Shown here: piece by piece, positions 16,902 through 24,781 of the stretch
How the letters are laid out: the number at the start of each line of letters is the position of its first letter
How positions within the stretch are numbered: the stretch's first letter is position 1
Source: Aquisphaera insulae
GTDB lineage: Bacteria; Planctomycetota; Planctomycetia; Isosphaerales; Isosphaeraceae
DNA length: 50,305 bases
Assembly: GCF_011064615.1 (NCBI RefSeq)
Contig: NZ_JAALJH010000067.1
Coordinates: forward strand, 1-50,305
Direction of reading: 5' to 3'
Position numbers and translations under genes: made by a program
The notes under the pieces: model-generated
What the model was told of the DNA's origin: nothing
The model's input: only the letters and a program-made list of their open reading frames with translations
Databases searched by the model: none

Positions 16902-18482
16902 ATGTCCGACCGTCCCAACGCCAGCGCCCGTGGAACGCTCCGCCGCCGCCCGTTCCTGTCCCGGCTCGCCGGGGGCCTCGGCGCACTCACTTTCGCCCTA
17001 CGGCACAGGGCACACGGCGACGCGCCGGCCGTCGTGCCGGCCCGTGCGGGCGAGTCGGACCTGATCCGGGCCGAGAATCGCAAGGCGGGTGCGACCGACT
17101 GGCAATTGACGCGAGTCAGGGCAGACGGCTCGGGGTATCGGTCGACCTGGATCGAGGGCTACGCCTCGAAGCAGAGCGTCCGGGCCGGAGAGACGATCGA
17201 CCTCATGGTGTCGACCAACCCCGCGCGGCCCTTCGAGATCGAGGTCTTCCGGACCGGCTACTACGGCGGCCGGGGCGCCCGACTGATGGCGAAGCTCGGC
17301 ACCTTTTCGGGCAAGGTCCAGCCGACGCCCGAGCCCGGGATCAAGGACATCCACGAGTGCCGCTGGCAACCGGCGACGACGCTGAAGATCCCCGCCGACT
17401 GGACGAGCGGCGTCTACCTGGCCCGGCTGACGACGATCCCCGCGGGCGAGGCCGAGGCGTACTGGCAGAGCTACATCCTCTTCATCGTCAAGGACGATCG
17501 CCCCGCCGACATCCTCTTCCAGTGCTCGGACAACACGTGGCAGGCCTACAACAAATGGCCCAGCCATTATTCGATCTACACCCACCCGAAGGACGAGCAG
17601 GGCCCGTGGGCCCAGGTCAGCTTCGACCGCCCCTATGCCCGCGAGGGCCAGTACGAGGCCGTCGTCAACGATCCGCTGACCATCGGCGCGGGGGAGTTCC
17701 TGCCGCTCGAGTTTCCCCTGGCCTACTGGCTGGAGCAGCACGGCTACGACGTCACCTACTGCTCGAACAGCGACATGATGACGCCCGAGCGGGGCCTGAA
17801 GTGCAAGGCGTTCCTCAGCGTCGGCCACGATGAATACTGGGATATCCGGATGTTCCGGAGCGTCGAGGCGATGCGCGACGCCGGGGTCAGCCTCCTGTAT
17901 CTGTCAGGCAATGCCATGTGCTGGGTCGCGCCGATGACGCCGTCGAGCGACGGCCGGCCCAATCGCGTCTTCTTCCGCGGCGGACCCTACGGAGCGGAGA
18001 ACGACTACGCCCTGCTCCGCGAGAAGCTGCACGGCCCCTTCCCCGAGCATGGCCCGGACGAGGGCCTGCTCCTGGGCGCCCGCAACGTGGAGCCGGTCAA
18101 CGGCGGCGGCGACTGGATCGTCGTCAAGCCCGAGCACTGGATTTTCGAGGGGACCGGCGTCAAGAAGGGGGACCGGATCCCGGGCCTGATCGGCTGGGAG
18201 TACCACGGCGATCCGGCCTCGATCCCCGGCCTGGAGATCGTCGGCGCGGGGACCGCCTGGGTGAGCGGCGAGGTCCCGCAGAAGTGGGCCGCGACGATCT
18301 ATCCCGGCCCCAAGGGGAACTTCGTCTTCAACGCCTCGACCATCTTCTGGTCCCAGGGCCTCTCCTCCCCGCCCGGCCACACCCTGCCCTGGTCCCACTG
18401 GTCGCGCCCCCACGGGCCGGACGAGCGTGTCCAGCGGATCACCCACAACCTGCTCCGCCGGGCGCTGGGCCGGCAAGCATAG
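16902..18482 (+). CDS. N,N-dimethylformamidase large-subunit-like exported protein
   Basis: A 526-residue protein with a Tat-like N-terminus (RRRPFLSRLAGGLGALTFAL). The body matches the family defined by the C-terminal domain of the dimethylformamidase beta subunit: an Ig-like N-terminal part (EVFRTGYYGGRGARLM), then LFQCSDNTWQAYNKWPSHYS, VTYCSNSDM, SVGHDEYWDIRM and LSGNAMCWV. It is shorter than true dimethylformamidase large subunits, and no small subunit lies nearby, so amidase activity on formamides is not implied. The ATG at 16902 follows a near-perfect AAGGAGGT at 16885-16892, suggesting efficient translation. The metal-binding residues of the family cannot be fixed from this sequence alone. 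Confidence 0.82.
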   Translation: MSDRPNASARGTLRRRPFLSRLAGGLGALTFALRHRAHGDAPAVVPARAGESDLIRAENRKAGATDWQLTRVRADGSGYRSTWIEGYASKQSVRAGETIDLMVSTNPARPFEIEVFRTGYYGGRGARLMAKLGTFSGKVQPTPEPGIKDIHECRWQPATTLKIPADWTSGVYLARLTTIPAGEAEAYWQSYILFIVKDDRPADILFQCSDNTWQAYNKWPSHYSIYTHPKDEQGPWAQVSFDRPYAREGQYEAVVNDPLTIGAGEFLPLEFPLAYWLEQHGYDVTYCSNSDMMTPERGLKCKAFLSVGHDEYWDIRMFRSVEAMRDAGVSLLYLSGNAMCWVAPMTPSSDGRPNRVFFRGGPYGAENDYALLREKLHGPFPEHGPDEGLLLGARNVEPVNGGGDWIVVKPEHWIFEGTGVKKGDRIPGLIGWEYHGDPASIPGLEIVGAGTAWVSGEVPQKWAATIYPGPKGNFVFNASTIFWSQGLSSPPGHTLPWSHWSRPHGPDERVQRITHNLLRRALGRQA

Positions 18483-18506
18483 TCGTCCCGGAGGCATACG
18501 ACGGAA

Positions 18507-19202
18507 TCACGGGCGCATCAGCATGGCGAGAATTGGAGCCGCCAGGACGTTGACCACGCCCACCAGCACCATCACCACGCCGGCGACGGAGCCCTCCTCG
18601 TCGCCGAGCTGGTGGGCCTTCGCCACCCCCGCGCCGTGGGCCCCCATGCCGAGGAGGGCACCACGAGCCATGGCCGTCCGCAGGGGGAGGTGCTGGAGCA
18701 GCGCTTCTCCCATCGCGGGGCCGACGACGCCGGTCATCACCACGAAGATCGCGGTGAGGTCCGGCGAGCCCCCGAGTCGATCCGACACGATCATGGCGAA
18801 CGGCGTGCTCATCGACCGGGGCAGCAAACTCAGCCGCAACGGGCCGTCGAGCCCGAAGAGCCTCGCCAGGAACCAGGCCGAGGTCATCGCCGTCGCGCTG
18901 CCGACCAGCACGCCGACCGTGATCGCCGGCCATTGCCGCCGCAGCAAGGTGCGTTGCTCGTAGATCGGGACCGCGAAGGCGACGATCGCCGGGCCAAGCA
19001 TCGCCACCAACCACCGCGTGCCGTCCAGGTAGTCGCGATGGTTCGTCCTCGTGGCCAGCACGAGCCCCATCAGGAGGAGCGGCGTGAGAGCCAGAGGTGC
19101 GGACCACCACCTGGGAAACCGGGCGTGGATGAGCTTCGAGGCCGCGTAGAGCCCGATGGTTGCCGCCGACCAGAAGGCCGTCGACCGGAGCGAGTCACTC
19201 AT
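18507..19202 (-). CDS. lrgB: LrgB/CidB family membrane protein
   Basis: A 231-residue integral membrane protein with at least six hydrophobic segments and the family core MTGVVGPAMGEALL and ARGALLGMGAHGAGVAKAH. LrgB/CidB proteins act with the small LrgA/CidA partner. In firmicutes they affect murein hydrolase activity and pyruvate uptake, and in plants the homologue moves glycolate. The ATG at 19202 overlaps the end of the lrgA-type gene by 8 bases and uses a GGAGG inside that gene, so the two are translationally coupled. No LytSR two-component regulator is visible in the window, so regulation cannot be inferred. Confidence 0.9.
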   Translation of the reverse strand: MSDSLRSTAFWSAATIGLYAASKLIHARFPRWWSAPLALTPLLLMGLVLATRTNHRDYLDGTRWLVAMLGPAIVAFAVPIYEQRTLLRRQWPAITVGVLVGSATAMTSAWFLARLFGLDGPLRLSLLPRSMSTPFAMIVSDRLGGSPDLTAIFVVMTGVVGPAMGEALLQHLPLRTAMARGALLGMGAHGAGVAKAHQLGDEEGSVAGVVMVLVGVVNVLAAPILAMLMRP

Positions 19203-19617
19203 GGGCCGCGAACCTCCCGATCAGGATGACGCAGGCTTCGATCACGAACGCGGTGATCACCATCACGATCACGATGCCCAGGATGATCGTCGCCATGACT
19301 CTCAGCCCGATCCAGCCGAACAGCTCCTCCTGCCCGAGGATCCCCAGCACGGCCGGGACGAAGAAGAGCAGCATCTCACCGAGCAGCCAGTGGGCCCCCT
19401 GGCGGACGCTCCTCACGTCGATCACCCGCCCCGCCAGCAAGCCCAGGAGCAGGAACATCCCCAGGATCGCCGGCGGGATCGGCACCCCGAGGACCGCCGA
19501 GAGCAGCCCCCCCGCCTGCCAGAGCGCGACCAGGACCGCGACCTGGAGCACCCCGCTGGACCTCAGGCACTGACGCAACCAGTCAGCCAATTCTCGCAAT
19601 TTCATCCGAGAATCCAT
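19195..19617 (-). CDS. lrgA: LrgA/CidA family membrane protein
   Basis: A 140-residue holin-like membrane protein with four hydrophobic segments and the family motifs VPIPPAILGMFLLL and HWLLGEMLLFFVPA. It is the usual small partner of LrgB, whose gene follows with an 8-base overlap. Two starts are possible: ATG at 19617 (MDSRMKLREL) and ATG at 19605 (MKLREL). Neither has a clear ribosome-binding site, so the longer one is given. The frame stays open far upstream (to 20325), but that part is antisense to the next gene and is not coding. Confidence 0.85.
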   Translation of the reverse strand: MDSRMKLRELADWLRQCLRSSGVLQVAVLVALWQAGGLLSAVLGVPIPPAILGMFLLLGLLAGRVIDVRSVRQGAHWLLGEMLLFFVPAVLGILGQEELFGWIGLRVMATIILGIVIVMVITAFVIEACVILIGRFAAHE

Positions 19618-19794
19618 GTGAGAAACCGCGTGCGATGCCACCCGTTGGTCGGCGACCGAAGGCTCAAGTGTAGGCCCGCTGGTCCGTCGTGGTAAGACGA
19701 CCTCGACCTTGGTCCGGCATCCGGATGGCAGTATCCTGGGTGGAGGAAGCTCGTGATCCGGCCCTTCCGCCGCCAACATCCCGACGGTAATTCC

Positions 19795-21156
19795 ATGACC
19801 ACCCCTCCGAGTCGTCGTCAGTTCCTGGAATCCACGGCCGCCGCAATGATGCTGGTGCCGATGGCCGAAGCCGCATGCGGCGAGGAGCCGAACCGTCGGC
19901 CGCGGATCGCCGCGCTCGCGAGCACGTACTTCTACCTCTCCCACGCGTATCACATCGTGGGCCGGTTCCTGGACGGCTTCACGGTCTACGGGGATGACCG
20001 GGCTCCCGCCGGGCGGGAAGCGACCTCGCACAAGCCGGCATTCGACGTGGCCAGCCTGTACATCGAGCAGGTTGCCGAGGACTCGGACCTGGGCCGCGCG
20101 AAGGCGAAGCGGCACGGCGTCCGGTTGAGCCCGACGATCGAGGACGCCCTCACCCTTGGCACCGGCAAGCTCGCGGTCGACGCCGTCCTGCTGATCGCGG
20201 AGCACGGAGATTACCCGCTCAACGAAAAGCTCCAGAAGCTCTATCCCCGCGGCGCCTACTTTCGACAGGTCCTGGACGTGTTCCGTGCCTCCGGCAAGGT
20301 TGCGCCGGTGTTCATCGACAAGCACCTCAGCTACAGCCGGGCCGAGGGTCAGCGGATGGTGGACCAGGCCCGGGGGCTGGGAGTCCCCTTGATGGCGGGC
20401 TCGAGCCTGCCCGTCACCTGGCGGTTACCGGAGCTGGAGATCCCCCTGGGCCGGCCGTTCCGCGATGTCCTCGTCGCCTCGCGCGGGAATCTCGAGATCT
20501 TCGGCTTCCACGCGCTCGAGACGCTCCAGTGCATGGCCGAGCGACGTGATCGCGCGGGCAAGCCTCAGGGCGTGAAATCGGTGACCTACCTCGAAGGCGA
20601 GGAGGTCTGGGCCGCCGCCGACCGGGGGGTCTGGTCGTGGGAGCTGTTGAAGCATGCCCTCGGCCGCAGCCACACGCTCAATCCGGGCGACATCCGTCAG
20701 AACTGCCGCGACTTCGCGACGCCCTCGGTTCGTGACGCGTCCACGATCCTCCGCGGCCCCAACGCGTTTGTGGTGGAGTACGTCGACGGCCTGCGGGCCA
20801 CGTCGATCATCCTCAATGGTCACGTCGACGACACCACGGTCGCCGTCCGCACGCAGGATTCGCAGGGTCGGGAGACGATCGTCTCCACCCTGACGTACCT
20901 CCCCGCGCCGCCGGGTGCCCGCTTCTTCGACCCGCTCGTCCTCCGGATCGAGGACTTCTTCCGGACGAAAAAGCCCCCCTACCCCGCCGAGCGCACGCTC
21001 CTGACCGGCGGCATCCTCGACGCCGCACTCGACAGCCGCGTCAGAGGACACGTCCCCGTCCCGACGCCGGAGCTGGCCGGCATCGATTACGAGGCGCCTG
21101 CGGATTCGGGATTCATCCGGACGCCCCTGGCGGAACCGAGACCGAATCGCTTGTAG
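19795..21156 (+). CDS. Conserved Tat-signal protein of unknown function, paralog A
   Basis: A 453-residue protein starting with the twin-arginine signal PPSRRQFLESTAAAMMLV. The mature part begins with a Rossmann-like strand and loop (RIAALASTYFYLSHAYHIVG) and continues with LSPTIEDALTLGTGKLAVD, VFIDKHLSYS and AGSSLPVTWR. This layout is reminiscent of Gfo/Idh/MocA-type NAD-binding proteins, but the usual GxGxxG and EKP motifs are not clear, so I leave the function open. It is closely similar over its whole length to the gene at 23196-24524 (for example PAPPGARFFDPLVLRIED in both). It is divergent from lrgA. Unlike paralog B, it is not directly followed by a tRNA gene; a two-gene cassette intervenes. 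Confidence 0.8.
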   Translation: MTTPPSRRQFLESTAAAMMLVPMAEAACGEEPNRRPRIAALASTYFYLSHAYHIVGRFLDGFTVYGDDRAPAGREATSHKPAFDVASLYIEQVAEDSDLGRAKAKRHGVRLSPTIEDALTLGTGKLAVDAVLLIAEHGDYPLNEKLQKLYPRGAYFRQVLDVFRASGKVAPVFIDKHLSYSRAEGQRMVDQARGLGVPLMAGSSLPVTWRLPELEIPLGRPFRDVLVASRGNLEIFGFHALETLQCMAERRDRAGKPQGVKSVTYLEGEEVWAAADRGVWSWELLKHALGRSHTLNPGDIRQNCRDFATPSVRDASTILRGPNAFVVEYVDGLRATSIILNGHVDDTTVAVRTQDSQGRETIVSTLTYLPAPPGARFFDPLVLRIEDFFRTKKPPYPAERTLLTGGILDAALDSRVRGHVPVPTPELAGIDYEAPADSGFIRTPLAEPRPNRL

Positions 21157-21190
21157 GTCGTATCGGCTGCGGGAATCTCTCATGAACTGA

Positions 21191-21979
21191 TTACGTCGCA
21201 GGAGCGGCTGGACCGGTGGGTCCTCCCTGGATTCGTGGTTGGGACCGAATTGCCCCCCATGCGGCTCGAATCGACGTGAAATACTCGAGGCTGACGTTGC
21301 GGAAATCACGATCAAGATCGGGGTGGACGTGAGAACTGGTCTTCGCGGCTGCAAAGTCGCTGGTATTCGAACTCACGAAAGCGCGTCGGTGCGAGTGCCC
21401 TCCCGCCTTGAGTTGCCGACAAAGCTCCAGGCTCTGTTCGAGGTTCATCGAGTCCTTCACCTCCTTGCAATGCGATGGCCGTATTTTCCCGATCAATCTC
21501 CCTATGGCCCGATCGAGGCAAGCACGGTCGCGATCAAGTACCACGGCTGCGTCGAGCAACTCCTCCGCGATCGACCGGCACCTTCTTGAGATCTCCAGGC
21601 TGACGGATGCCGTTTCACTCGGAGCGACTTGAGGAAGTATCGCCATCACCTCGCCGAGCCACTTCTGGCTCTCGTTCTGGGCCTCGACCCACCTTCGGAA
21701 ATTCGACTCAATCCTATCCACATGATCTTTGAATTCGATTGGCACCAATTCCGGCACGACGAGATGAACGGAGCCTTCAAGCGACCTGCGAGCACCTTCG
21801 ACGAATTCCATCTGGATCGAGTTGCGGACCTCGATCGCAGCGCTCAGATCATCGGCTTTGAACGTCGGAAGCGGTTCTTTTTCCTGGTGGCGAAATAGGT
21901 CCACAAACGCACATGTATCAATGAAAATGACTGGAGATGGATTCTCGATAATCCGTCGGGCGGCCTCGACGATCAGCAT
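21191..21979 (-). CDS. PIN-domain (DUF4935-like) putative ribonuclease
   Basis: A 262-residue protein with the acidic residues of a PIN nuclease: Asp21 in VIFIDTCAFVDLF, Glu77/Glu82 in VVPELVPIEF, Asp176 in CKEVKDSMNLEQSLEL, and Asp208 in FVSSNTSDF. The order and the KDS / N-x-x-DF pattern suit the DUF4935 PIN group. PIN proteins are Mg-dependent RNases, often toxins. The ATG at 21979 shares a base with the preceding gene's stop (TGATG), a classical coupled start; a longer frame to 22024 is less likely. Codon use is visibly less GC-biased than in the flanking genes, suggesting acquisition. The C-terminal PTGPAAPAT tail looks disordered. Toxin status is inferred, not shown. Confidence 0.75.
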   Translation of the reverse strand: MLIVEAARRIIENPSPVIFIDTCAFVDLFRHQEKEPLPTFKADDLSAAIEVRNSIQMEFVEGARRSLEGSVHLVVPELVPIEFKDHVDRIESNFRRWVEAQNESQKWLGEVMAILPQVAPSETASVSLEISRRCRSIAEELLDAAVVLDRDRACLDRAIGRLIGKIRPSHCKEVKDSMNLEQSLELCRQLKAGGHSHRRAFVSSNTSDFAAAKTSSHVHPDLDRDFRNVSLEYFTSIRAAWGAIRSQPRIQGGPTGPAAPAT

Positions 21980-22677
21980 CAGACCACCTGAAGTTGCTCG
22001 GAGTATCGTGACAGAAGGAGGCATTGATCGAAGAAGAGATGGTCTAGCTCCTCCGAGGTTGTCCGGCTCCAGCCTTCCCGAACCAGCCAGTTCACGAATA
22101 ATCGAGAATCAATGACCGCACCTGCGCGAAAGGTCGTTACCACGAACTCTCGCCATTTCTCTGCTTCCCCATCATTCAACGGCAAGGTCTTTCGCGCAAA
22201 ATCAGAGAACCCGCGCAGCTTGCTCCTGACCGCGAGCGGCAAATCCCCAAAGAAGATTTCCTCGGGCTCCGGCGCCTTGACGATGGCTCCGGCCGCCATC
22301 GCCGCGGGGACGATGGAGTGGTCCACGAGCGAAACGAGGGGTGCCCAGTCGGATTCCTCGAGTGGCCGAGCGGGCCGATCTGGGCCTTCCCGGAACCACA
22401 CGGTCCCTCCGCGAAGTTGAGTCGGCTGAATCCGGTTTACGGTGACTATGGCGCCGAGATGGTCGGATGCCGGATCTAGTGAATACCAGGCTGGCGTCGC
22501 CGGAGAGAAGGCGGATTGAAATGGATTCAGACCGAGCTCGAGAATTTCACTCCGGGTCAACGAGCGCCACCCCGGGGGGAGAGAACGATTCAGCCGATTC
22601 AGGACATCGTCGATTTGCGTCGGTGTGCCCGACACCGACCACGCATTCCAGCGCGAACTGGCATCGATGGGTTCCAT
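21979..22677 (-). CDS. Unknown protein coupled to the PIN gene (possible antitoxin or partner)
   Basis: A 232-residue protein I do not recognise. The ATG at 22677 (MEPIDASSRW) has GAGGGGAGAG just upstream; a TTG five codons earlier is less likely. It contains a Pro/Trp-rich first half (LPPGWRSLTRSEILELG, DPASDHLGAIVTVNR) and a helical second half ending LDHLFFDQCLLLSRYSEQLQ. No helix-turn-helix, transmembrane segment or enzyme motif stands out. Its stop overlaps the PIN start by one base, so the two are made together. Position first in a PIN operon is where an antitoxin usually sits, but at 232 residues it is far larger than VapB-type antitoxins; it could instead be a substrate-guiding or sensor subunit. 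Confidence 0.65.
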   Translation of the reverse strand: MEPIDASSRWNAWSVSGTPTQIDDVLNRLNRSLPPGWRSLTRSEILELGLNPFQSAFSPATPAWYSLDPASDHLGAIVTVNRIQPTQLRGGTVWFREGPDRPARPLEESDWAPLVSLVDHSIVPAAMAAGAIVKAPEPEEIFFGDLPLAVRSKLRGFSDFARKTLPLNDGEAEKWREFVVTTFRAGAVIDSRLFVNWLVREGWSRTTSEELDHLFFDQCLLLSRYSEQLQVV

Positions 22678-22869
22678 GCTCTCTCCCCTCAACCAGACTG
22701 GAAAGGGCGAACCGTGATGATTCTAACACCCTGGAACAGTCGGAGGGCGTCCTACCTCAAACGGTCCGTGATGCGCTGGCGTCGGGCTACAGCAAAGTCG
22801 ATGACGAGGCCACCGAGTTGAGCATGATGGAGACTTCGCGTGTGATCTCGAAGGTGTTGGGAGCAGCAA

Positions 22870-22892
22870 CGCCGCGAGTGGAACCCGCGGCG
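22870..22892 (-). terminator. Hairpin downstream of tRNA-Thr copy 1
   Basis: Perfect 7-bp stem CGCCGCG / CGCGGCG with a 9-base loop, starting 10 bases past the tRNA 3' end on the minus strand. A short TTG follows rather than a long T-run. It probably ends the tRNA transcript and insulates the PIN cassette. Confidence 0.5.
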
Positions 22893-22901
22893 AGGAGTAA
22901 G

Positions 22902-22974
22902 AGCCACCTCAGGGACTCGAACCCTGGACTTCAGCTTTACGAAAGCTGCGCTCTACCAACTGAGCTAAGGTGGC
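22902..22974 (-). tRNA. tRNA-Thr(CGT), copy 1
   Basis: A 73-nt cloverleaf. The acceptor stem GCCACCT/AGGTGGC has discriminator U. There is a D-arm with AGTTGGTA, an anticodon stem CAGCT/AGCTG with loop TTCGTAA (anticodon CGT, reading ACG), and a T-arm CAGGG-TTCGAGT-CCCTG. CCA is not encoded. It differs from copy 2 at two positions. Confidence 0.96.
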
Positions 22975-23001
22975 GATGCGATCGTTCGTCGACCGAGAAC
23001 C

Positions 23002-23030
23002 ATGCTAGCCGACCGTGCGGCGGGGATCAA
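23002..23030 (-). promoter_or_regulatory. Sigma-70-type promoter of tRNA-Thr copy 1
   Basis: On the minus strand, TTGATC (23030-23025), 17 bases, TAGCAT (23007-23002). The -10 lies 28 bases before the tRNA 5' end. The second tRNA copy has the same -35, the same spacing and the same distance, which strongly supports the call. Confidence 0.7.
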
Positions 23031-23195
23031 CCGCAAGATCCCGCCGGACGAAGCCCGGTCCGGCGGCCGGGCAGCGGGCCTGGCGGGTTGGAATCGCCTC
23101 CAGGGTCGAGTATCGTGGCGGCGACAACGTCCGTCGCCCGCACTCCTGCATCCGCTCCCGTTTGCCCACCCCGCCGAACCACGGAGCCAGCCGCC

Positions 23196-24524
23196 ATGCA
23201 GCCACCCCATCCCTCCCGCCGCCACTTCCTCGAAACGACGGCCGTCGCGGTGCTCGGGGCGAATGCCCCGGCGTCGCTCGCCAGCCAGCCCGGCCGCAAG
23301 CCCCGCGTGGCCGCGATCGCGACGACCTACTTCTATCTCTCGCACGCCTACCACATCGTCGGCCGATTCATCGACGGTTTCCCCGTCCATCGCGAGGGAG
23401 AGGCCCCGGGGGAAGTCCTCCACCGTCCCGAGTTCGAGGTCTCGAGCCTGTTCATCGACCAGACGCCCGACGCCACCGACCTTGGCCGGGCCAAGGCGAA
23501 GCGACACGCGATCCGGCTGAGCCCGACGATCGAGGATGCGCTCACCCTCGGCACCGGAAAGCTCGCCGTCGACGCCGTCCTCCTGATCGGCGAACACGGG
23601 AACTACCCGGAGAACGAGAAGCTCCAGCGGCAGTATCCCCGCGGCGCCTTCTTCCGCCAGATCCTCGACGTCTTCCGCTCTTCCGGCCGCGTCGTCCCGG
23701 TCTTCAACGACAAACATCTCAGCTTCAGCCGGACCGAGGCCCTCCAGATGGTCGACCAGGCGCGGGCACTGAAAGTGCCGTTCATGGCCGGTTCGAGCCT
23801 GCCGGTCACCTGGCGCTATCCGGCACTCGAGATTCCCCTTAAGCGTCCCATCCGAGACATCCTGACGGCCTTCTACGGTCCGACGGAACCCTATGGATTC
23901 CACGGCCTGGAGATCCTCCAGTGCATGGCCGAGCGTCGCGATCGCAGGGGCAGGTCACAGGGCGCGAAGGCGGTCACCTGTCTTGAGGGAGATGCGGTCT
24001 GGGAGGCTGGCGACAAGGGAATCTGGTCGTGGGAGCTGCTGAGGCACGCCCTGGGCCGGAGCCGGACCGTGAACATCGGCGACATCCGCCAGAACTGCCG
24101 GGACCTGGGGGTCTCCGGCAAGGGTCCGGTCGGCTTCGTGGTCGATTACGACGACGGCCTTCGCGGCACGGTCTTGCTTCTCAATGGCCACGTCCAGGAC
24201 GGCACCGTCGCCGTCCGCACGGTGGATGCGAAGGGGAAGGAGACGATCGCCTCGACGTTGACGTACCTCCCGGCGCCGCCGGGTGCCCGCTTCTTCGACC
24301 CGCTCGTCCTGCGGATCGAGGACTTCTTCCGGACCGGTCGGCCCCCCTACCCCATCGAGCGCACGCTCCTGACCACCGGAATCCTCGACGCCGCCATGGA
24401 CAGCCGGATCCGAGGCCACGTCGCCGTCGAGACGCCGGAGCTCGCTGGCATCGACTATGAGGCCCCGGAGGACTCCGGATTCATCCGGGCGCCTCTGACC
24501 GATCCGTCGCCCAACCACGTCTGA
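23196..24524 (+). CDS. Conserved Tat-signal protein of unknown function, paralog B
   Basis: A 442-residue close relative of the gene at 19795-21156, with the Tat signal PHPSRRHFLETTAVAVL and the same blocks (IATTYFYLSHAYHIVGRFID, LSPTIEDALTLGTGKLAVD, AGSSLPVTWR, PAPPGARFFDPLVLRIED). It lacks about ten residues present in paralog A, for example in the HREGEAPGEVLHRPEF region and after GDIRQNCRD. The ATG at 23196 is used; the frame is open far upstream (to 22467), but that region runs antisense across the tRNA and is not coding. The stop falls inside a hairpin shared with the tRNA-Thr gene on the other strand. The function is unknown; a Rossmann-type oxidoreductase is only a guess. Confidence 0.8.
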   Translation: MQPPHPSRRHFLETTAVAVLGANAPASLASQPGRKPRVAAIATTYFYLSHAYHIVGRFIDGFPVHREGEAPGEVLHRPEFEVSSLFIDQTPDATDLGRAKAKRHAIRLSPTIEDALTLGTGKLAVDAVLLIGEHGNYPENEKLQRQYPRGAFFRQILDVFRSSGRVVPVFNDKHLSFSRTEALQMVDQARALKVPFMAGSSLPVTWRYPALEIPLKRPIRDILTAFYGPTEPYGFHGLEILQCMAERRDRRGRSQGAKAVTCLEGDAVWEAGDKGIWSWELLRHALGRSRTVNIGDIRQNCRDLGVSGKGPVGFVVDYDDGLRGTVLLLNGHVQDGTVAVRTVDAKGKETIASTLTYLPAPPGARFFDPLVLRIEDFFRTGRPPYPIERTLLTTGILDAAMDSRIRGHVAVETPELAGIDYEAPEDSGFIRAPLTDPSPNHV

Positions 24525-24536
24525 CCGGGTGGTTGG
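24511..24536. terminator. Bidirectional hairpin between paralog B and tRNA-Thr copy 2
   Basis: Perfect 8-bp stem CCAACCAC / GTGGTTGG with a 10-base loop, spanning the paralog B stop codon and ending 8 bases before the tRNA 3' end. It can serve both convergent transcripts. No T-run. Confidence 0.55.
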
Positions 24537-24544
24537 CCAGGAAA

Positions 24545-24617
24545 AGCCACCTCAGGGACTCGAACCCTGGATTTCAGCTTTACGAAAGCTGCGCTCTACC
24601 GACTGAGCTAAGGTGGC
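24545..24617 (-). tRNA. tRNA-Thr(CGT), copy 2
   Basis: A 73-nt cloverleaf with the same acceptor, anticodon and T stems as copy 1. The differences are one base in the D-loop (AGTCGGTA) and one in the variable region (AAATC instead of AAGTC). The anticodon loop TTCGTAA gives anticodon CGT. CCA is not encoded. Confidence 0.96.
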
Positions 24618-24644
24618 GGTGCGTGCATGCCTCGGATGCAGGAC

Positions 24645-24673
24645 ATCGTATCGGACGACACTTTGGGGATCAA
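24645..24673 (-). promoter_or_regulatory. Sigma-70-type promoter of tRNA-Thr copy 2
   Basis: On the minus strand, TTGATC (24673-24668), 17 bases, TACGAT (24650-24645), 28 bases before the tRNA 5' end. The geometry is identical to copy 1, while the leader between promoter and tRNA is not conserved. Confidence 0.7.
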
Positions 24674-24781
24674 CGGGCGAAGCGGCGCGAACGCTCCGCC
24701 CCGACCTACCGCATACCGACACATCCGGGCCGTCCGAGGATCGCGAGTCTGCTCCCGAGTTCCATCCGATCGTTCGCCGCC

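Noticed and set aside
21220..21250. CCCTGGATT near the PIN gene end, shared with the tRNA-Thr T-arm region, as a possible attachment site
   Set aside because: Only nine bases match, and they lie inside the PIN coding sequence; no longer direct repeat of the tRNA 3' end is found on the far side of the cassette.
22720..22725. TAGAAT on the minus strand as -10 of the PIN cassette
   Set aside because: It is at a plausible distance but no -35 is recognisable, so it is too weak to list.
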